64,000 bases of DNA from Yaniella halotolerans DSM 15476. GTDB lineage: Bacteria > Actinomycetota > Actinomycetes > Actinomycetales > Micrococcaceae. Made by a program: the position numbers and the translations under genes. Shown here piece by piece: positions 1 through 8,966 of the stretch. Within the stretch, counting starts at the first letter, position 1. Each line of letters opens with the position of its first letter. The notes beneath the pieces are model-generated. The model saw only the letters and a program-made list of their open reading frames with translations, was not told the DNA's origin and made no database searches. The stretch spans positions 62,001-126,000 of the forward strand of contig NZ_ATVQ01000002.1 in assembly GCF_000420805.1 (NCBI RefSeq), in the 5' to 3' direction.

Positions 1-290
1 TCGTGCTCTACCTGATTGTGCGTAAAGCACGGACGCTCCCGTGGCTCCTAACCCTTGGTGCACTCGGCGGAGGCATCGCTGGCAATCTCACAGATCGACT
101 TTTCAGAGAGCCTGGTTTCGGTACCGGGCACGTAATTGATTTTATAGCTGTCCCGAATTTTGCGATCTTCAATATCGCGGATTCGTTCATTGTCGTCTCC
201 ATCATCGTGGTTGTCCTACTGGTGATGATGGGTAAAACCATGGATGGTCGCCCAGAGGATAGCAACGACGCTGAACATGCCAAACGCTGA
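1..290 (+). CDS. lspA: Lipoprotein signal peptidase (LspA), 3' part only
   Basis: C-terminal portion of signal peptidase II, the membrane aspartyl protease that cleaves the signal peptide of prolipoproteins after lipidation. The reading frame is open from the window edge, so the N-terminus lies outside. Both family signature blocks are visible: GGxxGNxxDR (seen as GGGIAGNLTDR) and FNIADS, each carrying one of the two catalytic aspartates. They are followed by a final hydrophobic transmembrane helix (IVVSIIVVVLLVMM) and a short charged cytoplasmic tail. The downstream pseudouridine synthase overlaps its end, the usual lspA-rluD arrangement of Gram-positive bacteria. Confidence 0.95.
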   Translation, partial: VLYLIVRKARTLPWLLTLGALGGGIAGNLTDRLFREPGFGTGHVIDFIAVPNFAIFNIADSFIVVSIIVVVLLVMMGKTMDGRPEDSNDAEHAKR

Positions 291-1203
291 ACCCAACACT
301 CAGATTTTCGAAGCCACGAAGGCCGTACGGGCTGATGCGGCAGTGGCGCGAGCAGTGGATATCTCGCGCACCAAAGCAGCTGAGTGGATTCAGCGAGGGC
401 TAGTGCGAGTGGGGGACCGGTTAGCCGTAAAATCTACCAAGCTTCGTCCCGGCGATATTGTAGTTGTGACGCTGCCTGATGATCCCAATCCGTTAGAGGT
501 GAAAGCTGAAGCCGTGCAAGATCTCAACGTGATAGCTGATGAAGAAGACTACGTCGTAATCGATAAACCCGTCGGTGTGGCGGCGCACCCATCACAGGGA
601 TGGCGCGGCCCAACAGTTGTGGGCGGTTTAGCAGCCTTGGGAATTGGTATCTCCACGTCTGGACCACCCGAACGCAAAGGAATAGTTCAACGGTTAGACG
701 TTGGCACTTCGGGGCTCATGGTGGTCGCCAAAACCGAAATTGCCTATAGTCGCTTGAAGGCTGCCTTTCGCGACCGCACCCCCCAGCGTAATTACCACGC
801 CCTCATTCAGGGTCTCCCGGATCCTGTCGATGGAACCATCAACGCTCCAATTGATCGTCACCCGGGCTATGAGTGGCGTTTCGCTGTAGTAGAGGGTGGT
901 CGGGAAGCAATTACGAAGTACGCCACCATTGAAGCTTTTGGGCCAGCCACGCTCGTTGACGTGCAACTACATACGGGTCGGACGCATCAGATTCGGGTCC
1001 ATTTTTCCGCGCTCCAACATCCACTAGCTGGTGACCTAACTTACGGCGCTGATGCGGACCTTGCTGCTGATCTAGGACTTACGCGCCAATGGTTACACGC
1101 TGTTGGTCTTGGCTTTCAACATCCAGTCACTGGTCAGCATGTGAGTTACACCTCTGAGTATCCAGTCGACCTGTCATACGCGTTGGATCGTTTGCGATAC
1201 TAG
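277..1203 (+). CDS. rluD: RluA/RluD-family 23S rRNA pseudouridine synthase
   Basis: Isomerises specific uridines of large-subunit rRNA to pseudouridine. An N-terminal S4 RNA-binding domain (RADAAVARAV...LRPGDIVVV) precedes the catalytic domain, whose active-site Asp lies in QRLDVGTSG, the family HRLDxxTSG motif. The C-terminal RTHQIRVH block is also typical. I prefer the ATG at 277 because it leaves an N-terminus close to the length common before the S4 domain; an in-frame ATG at 244 would add 11 residues. Neither start has a convincing Shine-Dalgarno sequence. The gene overlaps lspA by 14 bases, implying translational coupling. The exact target uridines cannot be read from sequence. Confidence 0.93.
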   Translation: MPNAEPNTQIFEATKAVRADAAVARAVDISRTKAAEWIQRGLVRVGDRLAVKSTKLRPGDIVVVTLPDDPNPLEVKAEAVQDLNVIADEEDYVVIDKPVGVAAHPSQGWRGPTVVGGLAALGIGISTSGPPERKGIVQRLDVGTSGLMVVAKTEIAYSRLKAAFRDRTPQRNYHALIQGLPDPVDGTINAPIDRHPGYEWRFAVVEGGREAITKYATIEAFGPATLVDVQLHTGRTHQIRVHFSALQHPLAGDLTYGADADLAADLGLTRQWLHAVGLGFQHPVTGQHVSYTSEYPVDLSYALDRLRY

Positions 1204-1254
1204 GGCTAGACTGACTGACGCTATTCAAAATCTTATCTGGAGGTCGACAGTTTC

Positions 1255-4200
1255 ATGGCCCGTGGATCTAGCGCACAGCGCGATGGTTTCGTACACCTTC
1301 ACACCCACACCGAATATTCAATGTTGGATGGGGCGGCGAAACTTGATGATCTCTTTGCCGAAGCGAGTCGACTAGGGCAAGAAGCCCTCGCCATTACAGA
1401 CCATGGCTACCTCTTTGGTGCCTTTGATTTTTGGAATAAGGCACAGCAACATGGCATCAAACCCATCATCGGGCTAGAAGCCTATCTTGCCCCTGGACAG
1501 CAGCACCGCACGGATAAGACGAGAACTCGCTGGGGTGACCCAGACCAGCGTTCAGATGATGTCTCAGGTGGCGGTGCTTACACGCACATGACGTTGTTGT
1601 CTAAGAACAATACTGGAATGCACAACTTGTTCCGGATGGGATCGCACGCGTCGTTGGACGCGGTCTATGCTAAGTGGCCGCGTATCGACCGCGAGCTGCT
1701 CAATGATTACTCCGAGGGGATCATTGGTACTACGGGCTGTCCTTCTGGAGAAGTGCAAATTCGCTTGCGTCTTGGCCAATATCAGGAGGCATTGGACGCT
1801 GCTGCTGAATTTCGCGACATCTTCGGCAAAGAGAATTTTTACGTCGAAATCATGCAGCACGGTCTCGACTTAGAACGGCGCGTCTTCGGCGACCTTATTC
1901 AGATCTCGAAAGACCTAAACTTACCGCTGGTCTCGACCAACGACTTGCACTATACATACCAGCACGATGCTAAACACCATGAAGCCCTCTTGGCGCTGCA
2001 GTCTGGTTCCAAACTCAGTGAACCAACCTATGATGAAGGTGGCTCACGCTTCGCGTTTAGCGGTAATGACTTCTACTTGAAATCCGCGGCAGAAATGCGG
2101 GCATTGTTCTCAGAATTCCCAGAAGCAGCAGATAATACGTTGCTCATCGCAGAACAGTGTGAGGTGAGCTTCGATACCGAAGCGAACTATATGCCGCGTT
2201 TCCCGACCCCGCCCGGAGAAGACGAAACTAGCTGGCTGATCAAGGAAGTCAACAGGGGTCTCCACCTGAGGTACCCCAATGGGATTCCGACGCACGTGCA
2301 AAAACAGGCAGACTACGAACTTGATGTCATCATCAATATGGGTTTCCCTGGATACTTCCTCGTCGTTGCTGACTTCATTAACTGGGCAAAGGAACAAGGT
2401 ATACGTGTCGGCCCCGGTCGTGGTTCCGGTGCCGGCTCCATGGTGGCCTATGCTCTGCGCATCACCGAATTAGACCCGCTTGAGCACGGTCTAATTTTTG
2501 AACGGTTCTTGAACCCTGACCGTGTTTCGATGCCGGACTTCGACGTGGACTTTGACGATCGCCGCCGTGGCGAAGTCATCGACTATGTCACCGAAAAATA
2601 CGGTGACGAACGTGTGGCCATGATCGTCACATATGGAACCATTAAGACGAAACAAGCGCTCAAAGACTCCGCGCGAGTCATGGGTAAACCATTTTCCATG
2701 GGTGAGCTTCTCACCAAGGCGTTGCCCCCGGCCGTCATGGCAAAAGATATCCCATTGAGCGATATTGAGGATCCTGAGGCTCCTCGTTACTCAGAGGCAG
2801 GGGAGTTTCGCGAACTGCTGCAAGCAGAGCCCGAAACCCAAGAGGTATTCGAAACCGCCAAAGGTATCGAAGGCCTGATCCGCCAGTGGGGGGTTCACGC
2901 CGCCGGTGTGATTATGTCCTCCGATCCCATTATCGATGTCATTCCACTGATGCGACGGCTGGTTGACCGACAGGTCATTACCCAGTTCGATTATCCAACA
3001 GCTGAAGCTCTCGGACTGATCAAGATGGATTTCTTGGGGTTGCGTAACCTTACAGTGATTTCTGATGCGGTCGAAAACGTCGAGCTCAACCGCAATTTCA
3101 CTCTGGACCTTGAATCACTTCAACTGGATGACAAAGCGTCGTACGAATTGCTGGCGCGAGGCGATACCCTCGGGGTCTTTCAGCTGGACGGCGGGCCGAT
3201 GCGTTCGCTGCTGAAACTTATGCGACCCGACAACTATGAGGATATTTCCGCAACTCTAGCGCTATATCGACCCGGTCCAATGGGCGCCAACTCGCACAAC
3301 AACTATGCGCTGCGTAAAAACGGACTGCAAGAAGTCACACCAATTCACCCTGAACTAGAAGAGCCGCTGAGGGAGATTCTCGGTGTCACGTACGGCCTGA
3401 TTGTCTATCAGGAACAGGTTATGTCCATCGCACAAAAGGTGGCCGGATATTCGCTTGGACAAGCGGATATTCTGCGTCGTGCCATGGGTAAGAAAAAGAA
3501 ATCCGAACTGGATAAACAGTATGTCAGTTTTCAACAGGGCATGTTGGGTAACGGGTATTCACAAGAAGCGATAACAGCCTTGTGGGATATCCTCCTGCCG
3601 TTCTCGGATTATGCGTTCAACAAGGCACACTCGGCAGCTTATGGGCTGGTCTCCTACTGGACCGCCTATCTGAAAGCCCACTATCCGGCAGAATACATGG
3701 CTGCCCTACTCACGTCGGTGTCCCATGATAAAGACAAGCTCGCGCTGTATCTAAACGAATGTCGACGCATGAACATCACCGTTCTGCCACCGGATATCAA
3801 CGAATCAACGCAGAACTTTACACCCGTGGGGGAGGACATTCGCTTCGGCATGGGTGCTGTTCGAAACGTTGGTGCACACGTGGTGGCCGGTATGGTCAAA
3901 GCTCGCGAGGAACAGGGAGCTTTCACCTCGTTTCAAGACTTCTTCAAGAAGGTTCCGCAGGAAGTATGCAGTAAACGCACCGTTGAATCCATGATCAAAG
4001 CTGGTGGCTTTGACTCACTCGAGTACAGTCGCCGCGCCTTGCTTGCTGTTCACGAGGAAGCCGTTGATTCCTCTGTGGTGCAGAAGCGACAGGAAGCCAA
4101 TAATCAGTTCGACTTCTTCTCATTATTAGAAGAGGACGACAACACCATTGATACCGGATTCGGCGTCACCGTACCGGATCTCCCCGAATGGGATAAGAAA

Positions 4201-4833
4201 ACAAAGTTGGCTTTCGAACGTGAAATGATCGGACTCTATGTCTCTGATCACCCGCTGCAAGGACTCGAACAGGTCATAGAGCAGCACGCTGATCACACCG
4301 TGAGTCAAATTTTGGATGACGAAGGTCCGGCAGATGGGTCGTTTGTGACGATCTCGGGGTTGATCACTTCCCTGGAACGTCGCGTCGCGAAAACTTCTGG
4401 TAATCCTTATGCTCGTGCTGAAGTCGAAGACCTCGGAGCTTCTATCGACGTGATGTTCTTCGGCAGGGTCTATGAACCAATTTCCAGCGTCATCGCAGAA
4501 GACCTTGTGGTTTCGATTAAAGGTCGAGTCCAGCGACGTGATGATGGTTCAGTCGTGATCTCTGCTCAAGAGATGACAATTATTGATACCACGGATATGG
4601 GAGCTGGTGGCCCGTTGAATCTCACGATTCCATCTTTCAAAGCCACCGAACCACTCATCCGACAGCTAGGCGATGTGTTGCAAGCGCACTCTGGCACCAC
4701 GGACGTGAATATCAAACTCGTTGGCAACCTGACGATGGAAATTATGCGGGTGGGTCCACAATATAAGGTCGCGCCGAACCCGGCGCTTTTTGGGGACTTG
4801 AAGGTACTGCTAGGACCGGCCTGCTTGGAGTAG
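1255..4833 (+). CDS. dnaE: DNA polymerase III alpha subunit (DnaE1)
   Basis: Replicative polymerase subunit of 1192 residues, the usual length for actinobacterial DnaE1. Order of parts: PHP domain at the N-terminus (FVHLHTHTEYSMLDGA, a metal-binding motif, proofreading-competent in Actinobacteria), the Pol III palm with catalytic aspartates in PDFDVDFDDRRRGEVI (about residues 425-440), thumb and fingers, helix-hairpin-helix region, and a C-terminal OB-fold. GGAGG about ten bases upstream of the ATG supports the start. It follows rluD by 51 bases in the same direction, so lspA, rluD and dnaE may share a transcript. Confidence 0.97.
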   Translation: MARGSSAQRDGFVHLHTHTEYSMLDGAAKLDDLFAEASRLGQEALAITDHGYLFGAFDFWNKAQQHGIKPIIGLEAYLAPGQQHRTDKTRTRWGDPDQRSDDVSGGGAYTHMTLLSKNNTGMHNLFRMGSHASLDAVYAKWPRIDRELLNDYSEGIIGTTGCPSGEVQIRLRLGQYQEALDAAAEFRDIFGKENFYVEIMQHGLDLERRVFGDLIQISKDLNLPLVSTNDLHYTYQHDAKHHEALLALQSGSKLSEPTYDEGGSRFAFSGNDFYLKSAAEMRALFSEFPEAADNTLLIAEQCEVSFDTEANYMPRFPTPPGEDETSWLIKEVNRGLHLRYPNGIPTHVQKQADYELDVIINMGFPGYFLVVADFINWAKEQGIRVGPGRGSGAGSMVAYALRITELDPLEHGLIFERFLNPDRVSMPDFDVDFDDRRRGEVIDYVTEKYGDERVAMIVTYGTIKTKQALKDSARVMGKPFSMGELLTKALPPAVMAKDIPLSDIEDPEAPRYSEAGEFRELLQAEPETQEVFETAKGIEGLIRQWGVHAAGVIMSSDPIIDVIPLMRRLVDRQVITQFDYPTAEALGLIKMDFLGLRNLTVISDAVENVELNRNFTLDLESLQLDDKASYELLARGDTLGVFQLDGGPMRSLLKLMRPDNYEDISATLALYRPGPMGANSHNNYALRKNGLQEVTPIHPELEEPLREILGVTYGLIVYQEQVMSIAQKVAGYSLGQADILRRAMGKKKKSELDKQYVSFQQGMLGNGYSQEAITALWDILLPFSDYAFNKAHSAAYGLVSYWTAYLKAHYPAEYMAALLTSVSHDKDKLALYLNECRRMNITVLPPDINESTQNFTPVGEDIRFGMGAVRNVGAHVVAGMVKAREEQGAFTSFQDFFKKVPQEVCSKRTVESMIKAGGFDSLEYSRRALLAVHEEAVDSSVVQKRQEANNQFDFFSLLEEDDNTIDTGFGVTVPDLPEWDKKTKLAFEREMIGLYVSDHPLQGLEQVIEQHADHTVSQILDDEGPADGSFVTISGLITSLERRVAKTSGNPYARAEVEDLGASIDVMFFGRVYEPISSVIAEDLVVSIKGRVQRRDDGSVVISAQEMTIIDTTDMGAGGPLNLTIPSFKATEPLIRQLGDVLQAHSGTTDVNIKLVGNLTMEIMRVGPQYKVAPNPALFGDLKVLLGPACLE

Positions 4834-4877
4834 CGCCAGCTCATCATGTGTCGTACGCCTCCTGAGACGAGTAGGCG

Positions 4878-4932
4878 TCACTATATGTAGTAGTAGTGTG
4901 GGTTGAATTGCAACTATATGTAGGACTACAAT
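4878..4932 (+). promoter_or_regulatory. Two NrdR boxes and promoter of nrdR
   Basis: The ten-base core CTATATGTAG occurs twice, at 4881-4890 and 4914-4923, inside sequences close to the NrdR-box consensus. The copies are 33 bp apart, about three helical turns, the classic spacing of paired NrdR boxes. A promoter TTGAAT (4903-4908), 18-bp spacer, TACAAT (4927-4932) encloses the second box. NrdR bound here would block its own promoter. The box family is established; autoregulation is inferred. Confidence 0.8.
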
Positions 4933-4972
4933 TCCTGATAGACCTATTCCGTAGAGAGGTTTCCTCCCCACC

Positions 4973-5458
4973 ATGCACTGTCCGTTTTGTCGACACGAAG
5001 AATCCCGAGTCGTTGATTCCCGTTCACTTGATGACGGGTCGGCGATTCGACGTCGACGTGAGTGCCGTTCGTGTGACAAACGGTTCACGACAATGGAGAC
5101 CACATCTCTCAGTGTCATCAAACGGTCTGGGGTAGCCGAAGCCTTTGACCGCGCCAAAGTTGTCAATGGTGTGCGCAAGGCATGTCAGGGCAGACCGGTC
5201 GATAACGATGACCTTGCGAAGCTGGCGCAGGAAGTAGAAGAAGCTATCCGCGCGACAGGACACGCAGAAATCGACGCTCATGATGTTGGCCTTGCCATCT
5301 TAGGCCCACTGCGCCGACTGGATAAGGTCGCGTATTTGCGATTCGCGTCGGTATATCAGGATTTCGATAATCTCGACGACTTTGAAAAAGCTATTGACGA
5401 ACTTCGGGAGCGACCAGAGGTGCAAGAACCTCTGCAAGCAAAATTATTTACCCGCTAA
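4973..5458 (+). CDS. nrdR: Transcriptional repressor NrdR
   Basis: Nucleotide-sensing repressor of ribonucleotide reductase genes. The N-terminal zinc ribbon has Cys3, Cys6, Cys31 and Cys34 (MHCPFC and CRSC), and an ATP-cone domain follows (about residues 46-136, beginning [16 protein letters not shown]). The length of 161 residues is close to the family norm. The start ATG gives the obligatory MHCPFC N-terminus. Two NrdR boxes in its promoter point to autoregulation. No ribonucleotide reductase gene lies nearby, so the structural nrd genes must be elsewhere. A strong hairpin lies directly after the stop codon. Confidence 0.97.
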   Translation: MHCPFCRHEESRVVDSRSLDDGSAIRRRRECRSCDKRFTTMETTSLSVIKRSGVAEAFDRAKVVNGVRKACQGRPVDNDDLAKLAQEVEEAIRATGHAEIDAHDVGLAILGPLRRLDKVAYLRFASVYQDFDNLDDFEKAIDELRERPEVQEPLQAKLFTR

Positions 5459-5463
5459 AACTT

Positions 5464-5504
5464 CCGGTGGTGAACCTGGAAGGGGAAGCCAGGTTCACCA
5501 CCGG
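5464..5504. terminator. Bidirectional terminator hairpin between nrdR and map
   Basis: Perfect 16-bp inverted repeat (arms 5464-5479 and 5489-5504, CCGGTGGTGAACCTGG and its complement) with a nine-base loop, in the gap between two convergent genes. There is no long T-tract, but the position and stem strength fit a shared terminator. Confidence 0.8.
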
Positions 5505-5509
5505 TACAC

Positions 5510-6481
5510 TTACTCAGCGACGGTGAGAATCTCTGCGCCGTCGTCCGTCACGACTATCGTGTGTTCGAACTGGGCGCTGCGTTGCTTATCTTTGGTGGTC
5601 ACCGTCCACCCATCGTCCCAGAGGTCCCAGGCAATATCGCCGAGCGTGAGCATCGGTTCGATAGTGAAAACCATGCCCGGCTGCATCACGTCATTGTGAC
5701 GGGGTGCCGTGTCGTAATGCGGAATGATCAATCCGGAGTGGAATTCCTTGCCCACGCCGTGGCCCACAAAATCCTCGACGACACCGTAGCCGAAGCGTTT
5801 CGCATAGGTTTCAATCACGCGACCGATCACATTAATTTCTCGGCCAGGCTTGACCGCCTTGATCGCGCGTTCCAGGGCCTTTTCAGTGCGTTCCACAAGC
5901 AGGCGCGATTCTTCATCGACGGTCCCTACTAAAAAGGTTTTGTTGTGGTCTCCGTGATGGCCGTCTTTATAGACTGTGATATCGATATTGATAATGTCGC
6001 CGTCTTCCAAGACGGTGTCATCCGGGATGCCATGGCATATCACTTCGTTTAGGGAAGTGGTCATGGACTTCGGGAACTCTTTGTAACCCAGGGTGGAGGG
6101 CCAAGCATCCTGGGCGATGATGAATTCGTGACCAATACGATCCAGTTCGGCTGTTGTAATGCCAGGCTGGATATACTGCTCCACCAGATTCATCGCCTCA
6201 GCCGCAAGACGGCCAGCGGACCGTATCTGTTCGATGCCAGCGGCATCATAAATATCACCGTGAAGACCTTCGATCGCCTCCTTCTTGCCGACGTAGTCTG
6301 GTCGGACGATATGGGTGGGCACCGGAAGCTGAGGCGCAATATACCCGGGGGCGAGTCGGCCTTTCGGTGCTTTTGACCCTACGTCTGGGCGCGGTGGTGA
6401 ATCAACCGGCAAGTTGTGTGAGGCAGCCGAGCCAGGTTCAACTGGCTGGCGAGTATCGAGGTTCGGTGGTGTAAAGGTCAT
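5510..6481 (-). CDS. map: Methionine aminopeptidase, type I, with N-terminal extension
   Basis: Removes the initiator methionine from nascent proteins. All five metal ligands of the pita-bread fold are visible: Asp167, Asp178, His241, Glu275 and Glu306 (NIDITV, HHGDHN, GHGVGKEFHS, FTIEPM, QFEHT). At 323 residues it carries about 60-70 extra residues before the catalytic core, Pro-rich (SPPRPD, APQLPVPTH), as in the long type I enzymes of Actinobacteria. The ATG at 6481 is the first in-frame start; an internal start would shorten the extension but lose conserved sequence around VRPDYVGK. The gene faces nrdR tail to tail. Confidence 0.95.
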   Translation of the reverse strand: MTFTPPNLDTRQPVEPGSAASHNLPVDSPPRPDVGSKAPKGRLAPGYIAPQLPVPTHIVRPDYVGKKEAIEGLHGDIYDAAGIEQIRSAGRLAAEAMNLVEQYIQPGITTAELDRIGHEFIIAQDAWPSTLGYKEFPKSMTTSLNEVICHGIPDDTVLEDGDIINIDITVYKDGHHGDHNKTFLVGTVDEESRLLVERTEKALERAIKAVKPGREINVIGRVIETYAKRFGYGVVEDFVGHGVGKEFHSGLIIPHYDTAPRHNDVMQPGMVFTIEPMLTLGDIAWDLWDDGWTVTTKDKQRSAQFEHTIVVTDDGAEILTVAE

Positions 6482-6527
6482 GGTTGTACTCTATCTGGAC
6501 CGTGGGCCTATCTGGTATGAAAGAAGT

Positions 6528-6719
6528 ATGACTGAGGAAAAACGCTATTGGTACAACGTCAAAACCGGCGAAGTTGAAGATGGTCCGCAATCGATGGGCA
6601 AAGACAGAATAGGTCCGTTTGCTACTCGCGACGAGGCCGCAAATGCGCTGGCAACTTATGAGCAACGCAATCGTGCTTGGGACGAAGAAGACGAAGACGA
6701 CGATTGGGGATTGCTCTAG
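6528..6719 (+). CDS. Small SPOR-like acidic protein
   Basis: Protein of 63 residues beginning MTEEKRYWYNVKTGEVEDG. The pattern Y-x-V-x-TGxVExG, then GPFATRDEAANAL, resembles the short single-domain SPOR-like proteins that many Actinobacteria encode beside map. The C-terminus is very acidic (EEDEDDD). GAAAG sits seven bases before the ATG. It diverges from map, and its stop codon overlaps that of panB. The family has no established function that I know of; peptidoglycan binding is unlikely without a signal peptide, so a cytosolic role is more probable. Confidence 0.8.
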   Translation: MTEEKRYWYNVKTGEVEDGPQSMGKDRIGPFATRDEAANALATYEQRNRAWDEEDEDDDWGLL

Positions 6720-7549
6720 AAGCTATGACCCGCATCCGGGAAGTCAGCCTTCAAGACATCTTCTCGGTAACGTTTTGCAGCATCAGATAACGCCCCACCC
6801 ACGTCGGCATACTGTTTGACGAACGATGGGACTCGGCCTTGGTTCATTCCGAAGGCGTCCTGCCAAACTAAAACCTGTCCGGTGGTACCGTGACCGGCAC
6901 CAATCCCGATGGTTGGGATGGTCAGAGCTTCATCGACAGCTGTTGCAACGTCGGCTGGCACCATTTCCATCAGGAGCATCACGGCACCTGCGTCTTGCAA
7001 TGTTAGAGCTTCCTGGACCATGTGGGCTGTTGCATCTTCTTGTCGTCCCTGGACTCGATACCCACCCAGGACATGCTCAGATTGGGGAGTGAAGCCAGTG
7101 TGAGCTACGACCGGGACTCCTGCGGCGGTAAGGGCTTGGATGTGGGGCACATATTCCACGCCACCTTCCATTTTAACGGCCGAGATCCCCGTTTCTTTCA
7201 CTAGTCGAATACCTGAGGCTACAGCTTGTTCCACGGATTCTTCATAGGACCCAAATGGCAGGTCGGCCATGACCAGGGCGCGGTCGGTGCCAGCAACGAC
7301 AGCCTTGGAAAACGTGATCATATCGTCCATGGTCACACCCAAGGTCGAGTTCTGCCCCTGGACAACGTTGCCCAGGGAGTCTCCGATGAGCAGCGTCTCA
7401 ATGCCAGCGTCGTCGAAAATTGCAGCAGTCATCGCGTCGTAACACGTGAGCATGGCGAATTTGCCGCCGGCTTCCTTAATTTGTTGGAAATGCACGGTGC
7501 GGTATCGGGTCGGGGTCTTTTTCAAAACTGAATACGGAGTATCAACCAT
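6716..7549 (-). CDS. panB: 3-methyl-2-oxobutanoate hydroxymethyltransferase
   Basis: Transfers a hydroxymethyl group from 5,10-methylenetetrahydrofolate to alpha-ketoisovalerate, the first committed step to pantothenate and CoA. It has a TIM-barrel of 277 residues (normal length). Diagnostic segments are FAMLTCYDAMTAAIF near the N-terminus, the metal-binding LLIGDSLGNVVQG, MADLPFGSYE, and KMEGG. The end overlaps the neighbouring plus-strand gene by four bases (CTAG), so the two stop codons share bases. panC or panD are not in the window. The promoter must lie in the 76-bp gap shared with divergent glnA2. Confidence 0.96.
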   Translation of the reverse strand: MVDTPYSVLKKTPTRYRTVHFQQIKEAGGKFAMLTCYDAMTAAIFDDAGIETLLIGDSLGNVVQGQNSTLGVTMDDMITFSKAVVAGTDRALVMADLPFGSYEESVEQAVASGIRLVKETGISAVKMEGGVEYVPHIQALTAAGVPVVAHTGFTPQSEHVLGGYRVQGRQEDATAHMVQEALTLQDAGAVMLLMEMVPADVATAVDEALTIPTIGIGAGHGTTGQVLVWQDAFGMNQGRVPSFVKQYADVGGALSDAAKRYREDVLKADFPDAGHSF

Positions 7550-7625
7550 GCCAATAGTCTAACGTCACATTGCTATCCTGGTAGGAGACCCAACAAATTG
7601 TCAGGACGAAAGAGACCTCGATACC

Positions 7626-8966
7626 ATGGATCGTCAGCAAGAATATGTTTTACGCACCCTAGAAGACCGAGATGTGCGGTTTATCCGGTTGTGGTTCACC
7701 GACGTCGTCGGAGCGCTGAAATCTGTGGCCTTGGCCCCGGCTGAAGTGGAATATGCCTTTTCAGAAGGGCTTGGTTTCGATGGATCGTCCATTGATGGAT
7801 TCACCCGTATCTTCGAATCGGATATGCTCCTGCAGCCTGACCCCACGACCTTTCAGATTCTGCCGTGGCGAGGGGACGAGGAACAGACCTCCCGGATGTT
7901 TTGCGACGTGAAAATGCCTGACGGTGAACCCTCGATGGCTGATCCGCGTCACGTGTTACGCCGTACTCTTGACCATGCTGCTGATATGGGGTTCAGCTGC
8001 TACCTCCACCCGGAGATAGAGTTTTACCTGTTCAAGGCCGGTCTCAAAGACGATCAGGGGGCTCCCGTCCCGGTGGATCAAGCTGGATACTTCGATCATG
8101 TCCCAGGTGGGGTTGCCCAAGATTTTCGACGCGAGGCAGTATCCATGCTTGAGGCCGTCGGCATCTCCGTGGAATTCTCACATCATGAAGCTGGGTCGGG
8201 GCAAAACGAGATTGATTTGCGTGCGACCGATGCCATGTCTACCGCCGATAACATCATGACGGCGCGGACCGTGATTAAAGAAGTCGCAACGCTCCAGGAT
8301 CTACACGCTACGTTTATGCCAAAACCCCTGGGCTCACAGCCGGGGTCAGCGTTACACACCCATTTCTCGCTATTTGAATCCGACTCGAATGCCTTCCATG
8401 AACCCGGTGCAGAATATCAACTGTCCACCACAGCACGGAGATTTATCGCCGGAATCCTCAAATATTCCCCGGAGATCACGGCCGTAACACATCAGTTCGT
8501 GAACTCCTATAAGCGCCTGTGGGGTGGCCGTGAAGCACCATCCTATGTTTCCTGGGGACATAACAACCGTTCAGCGTTGGTGCGGATCCCACTGCATAAA
8601 CCCAATAAGGCCGGATCCGCACGCATTGAGTACCGCGGTATTGATGCGGCAGCCAACCCGTACCTGGCCTATGCCCTGCTGATTTCCGCCGGTCTGAAAG
8701 GCATTGAGGAAGAGTACGAACTAGCTGAAGCCGCTGACGATGACATCGGCGAGCTCACGGCGCGCGAACGCATCCTGATGGGACATGACTCTCTACCAAC
8801 TACGTTGCACGGTGCACTTGGAGTCCTAGAAGAATCAGAATTCGTCGCTGATGTTTTGGGCGAAACGGTGTTCCAATCTGTCTTGCGCACGAAACGGGAC
8901 GAATGGGACGAATACCGCGTCAACGTGTCACCCTTTGAAATTCGTCGCTACATGGATGCCATATGA
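7626..8966 (+). CDS. glnA2: Glutamine synthetase, GlnA2 type
   Basis: ATP-dependent ligation of ammonia to glutamate. The length of 446 residues matches mycobacterial GlnA2. Seen are the beta-grasp segment GFDGSSIDGF, the metal-binding PEIEFYLF, HHEAGSGQNEID, the ATP-binding FMPKPLGSQPGSALHTH, and the glutamate-binding NSYKRL. The C-terminal region lacks the LPPEE adenylylation loop present in the other glutamine synthetase at 17706-19133, so GlnE should not modify this copy. Its stop overlaps the start of glnE (ATGA). Whether it makes glutamine in bulk or acts on another amine cannot be told from sequence alone. Confidence 0.93.
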   Translation: MDRQQEYVLRTLEDRDVRFIRLWFTDVVGALKSVALAPAEVEYAFSEGLGFDGSSIDGFTRIFESDMLLQPDPTTFQILPWRGDEEQTSRMFCDVKMPDGEPSMADPRHVLRRTLDHAADMGFSCYLHPEIEFYLFKAGLKDDQGAPVPVDQAGYFDHVPGGVAQDFRREAVSMLEAVGISVEFSHHEAGSGQNEIDLRATDAMSTADNIMTARTVIKEVATLQDLHATFMPKPLGSQPGSALHTHFSLFESDSNAFHEPGAEYQLSTTARRFIAGILKYSPEITAVTHQFVNSYKRLWGGREAPSYVSWGHNNRSALVRIPLHKPNKAGSARIEYRGIDAAANPYLAYALLISAGLKGIEEEYELAEAADDDIGELTARERILMGHDSLPTTLHGALGVLEESEFVADVLGETVFQSVLRTKRDEWDEYRVNVSPFEIRRYMDAI

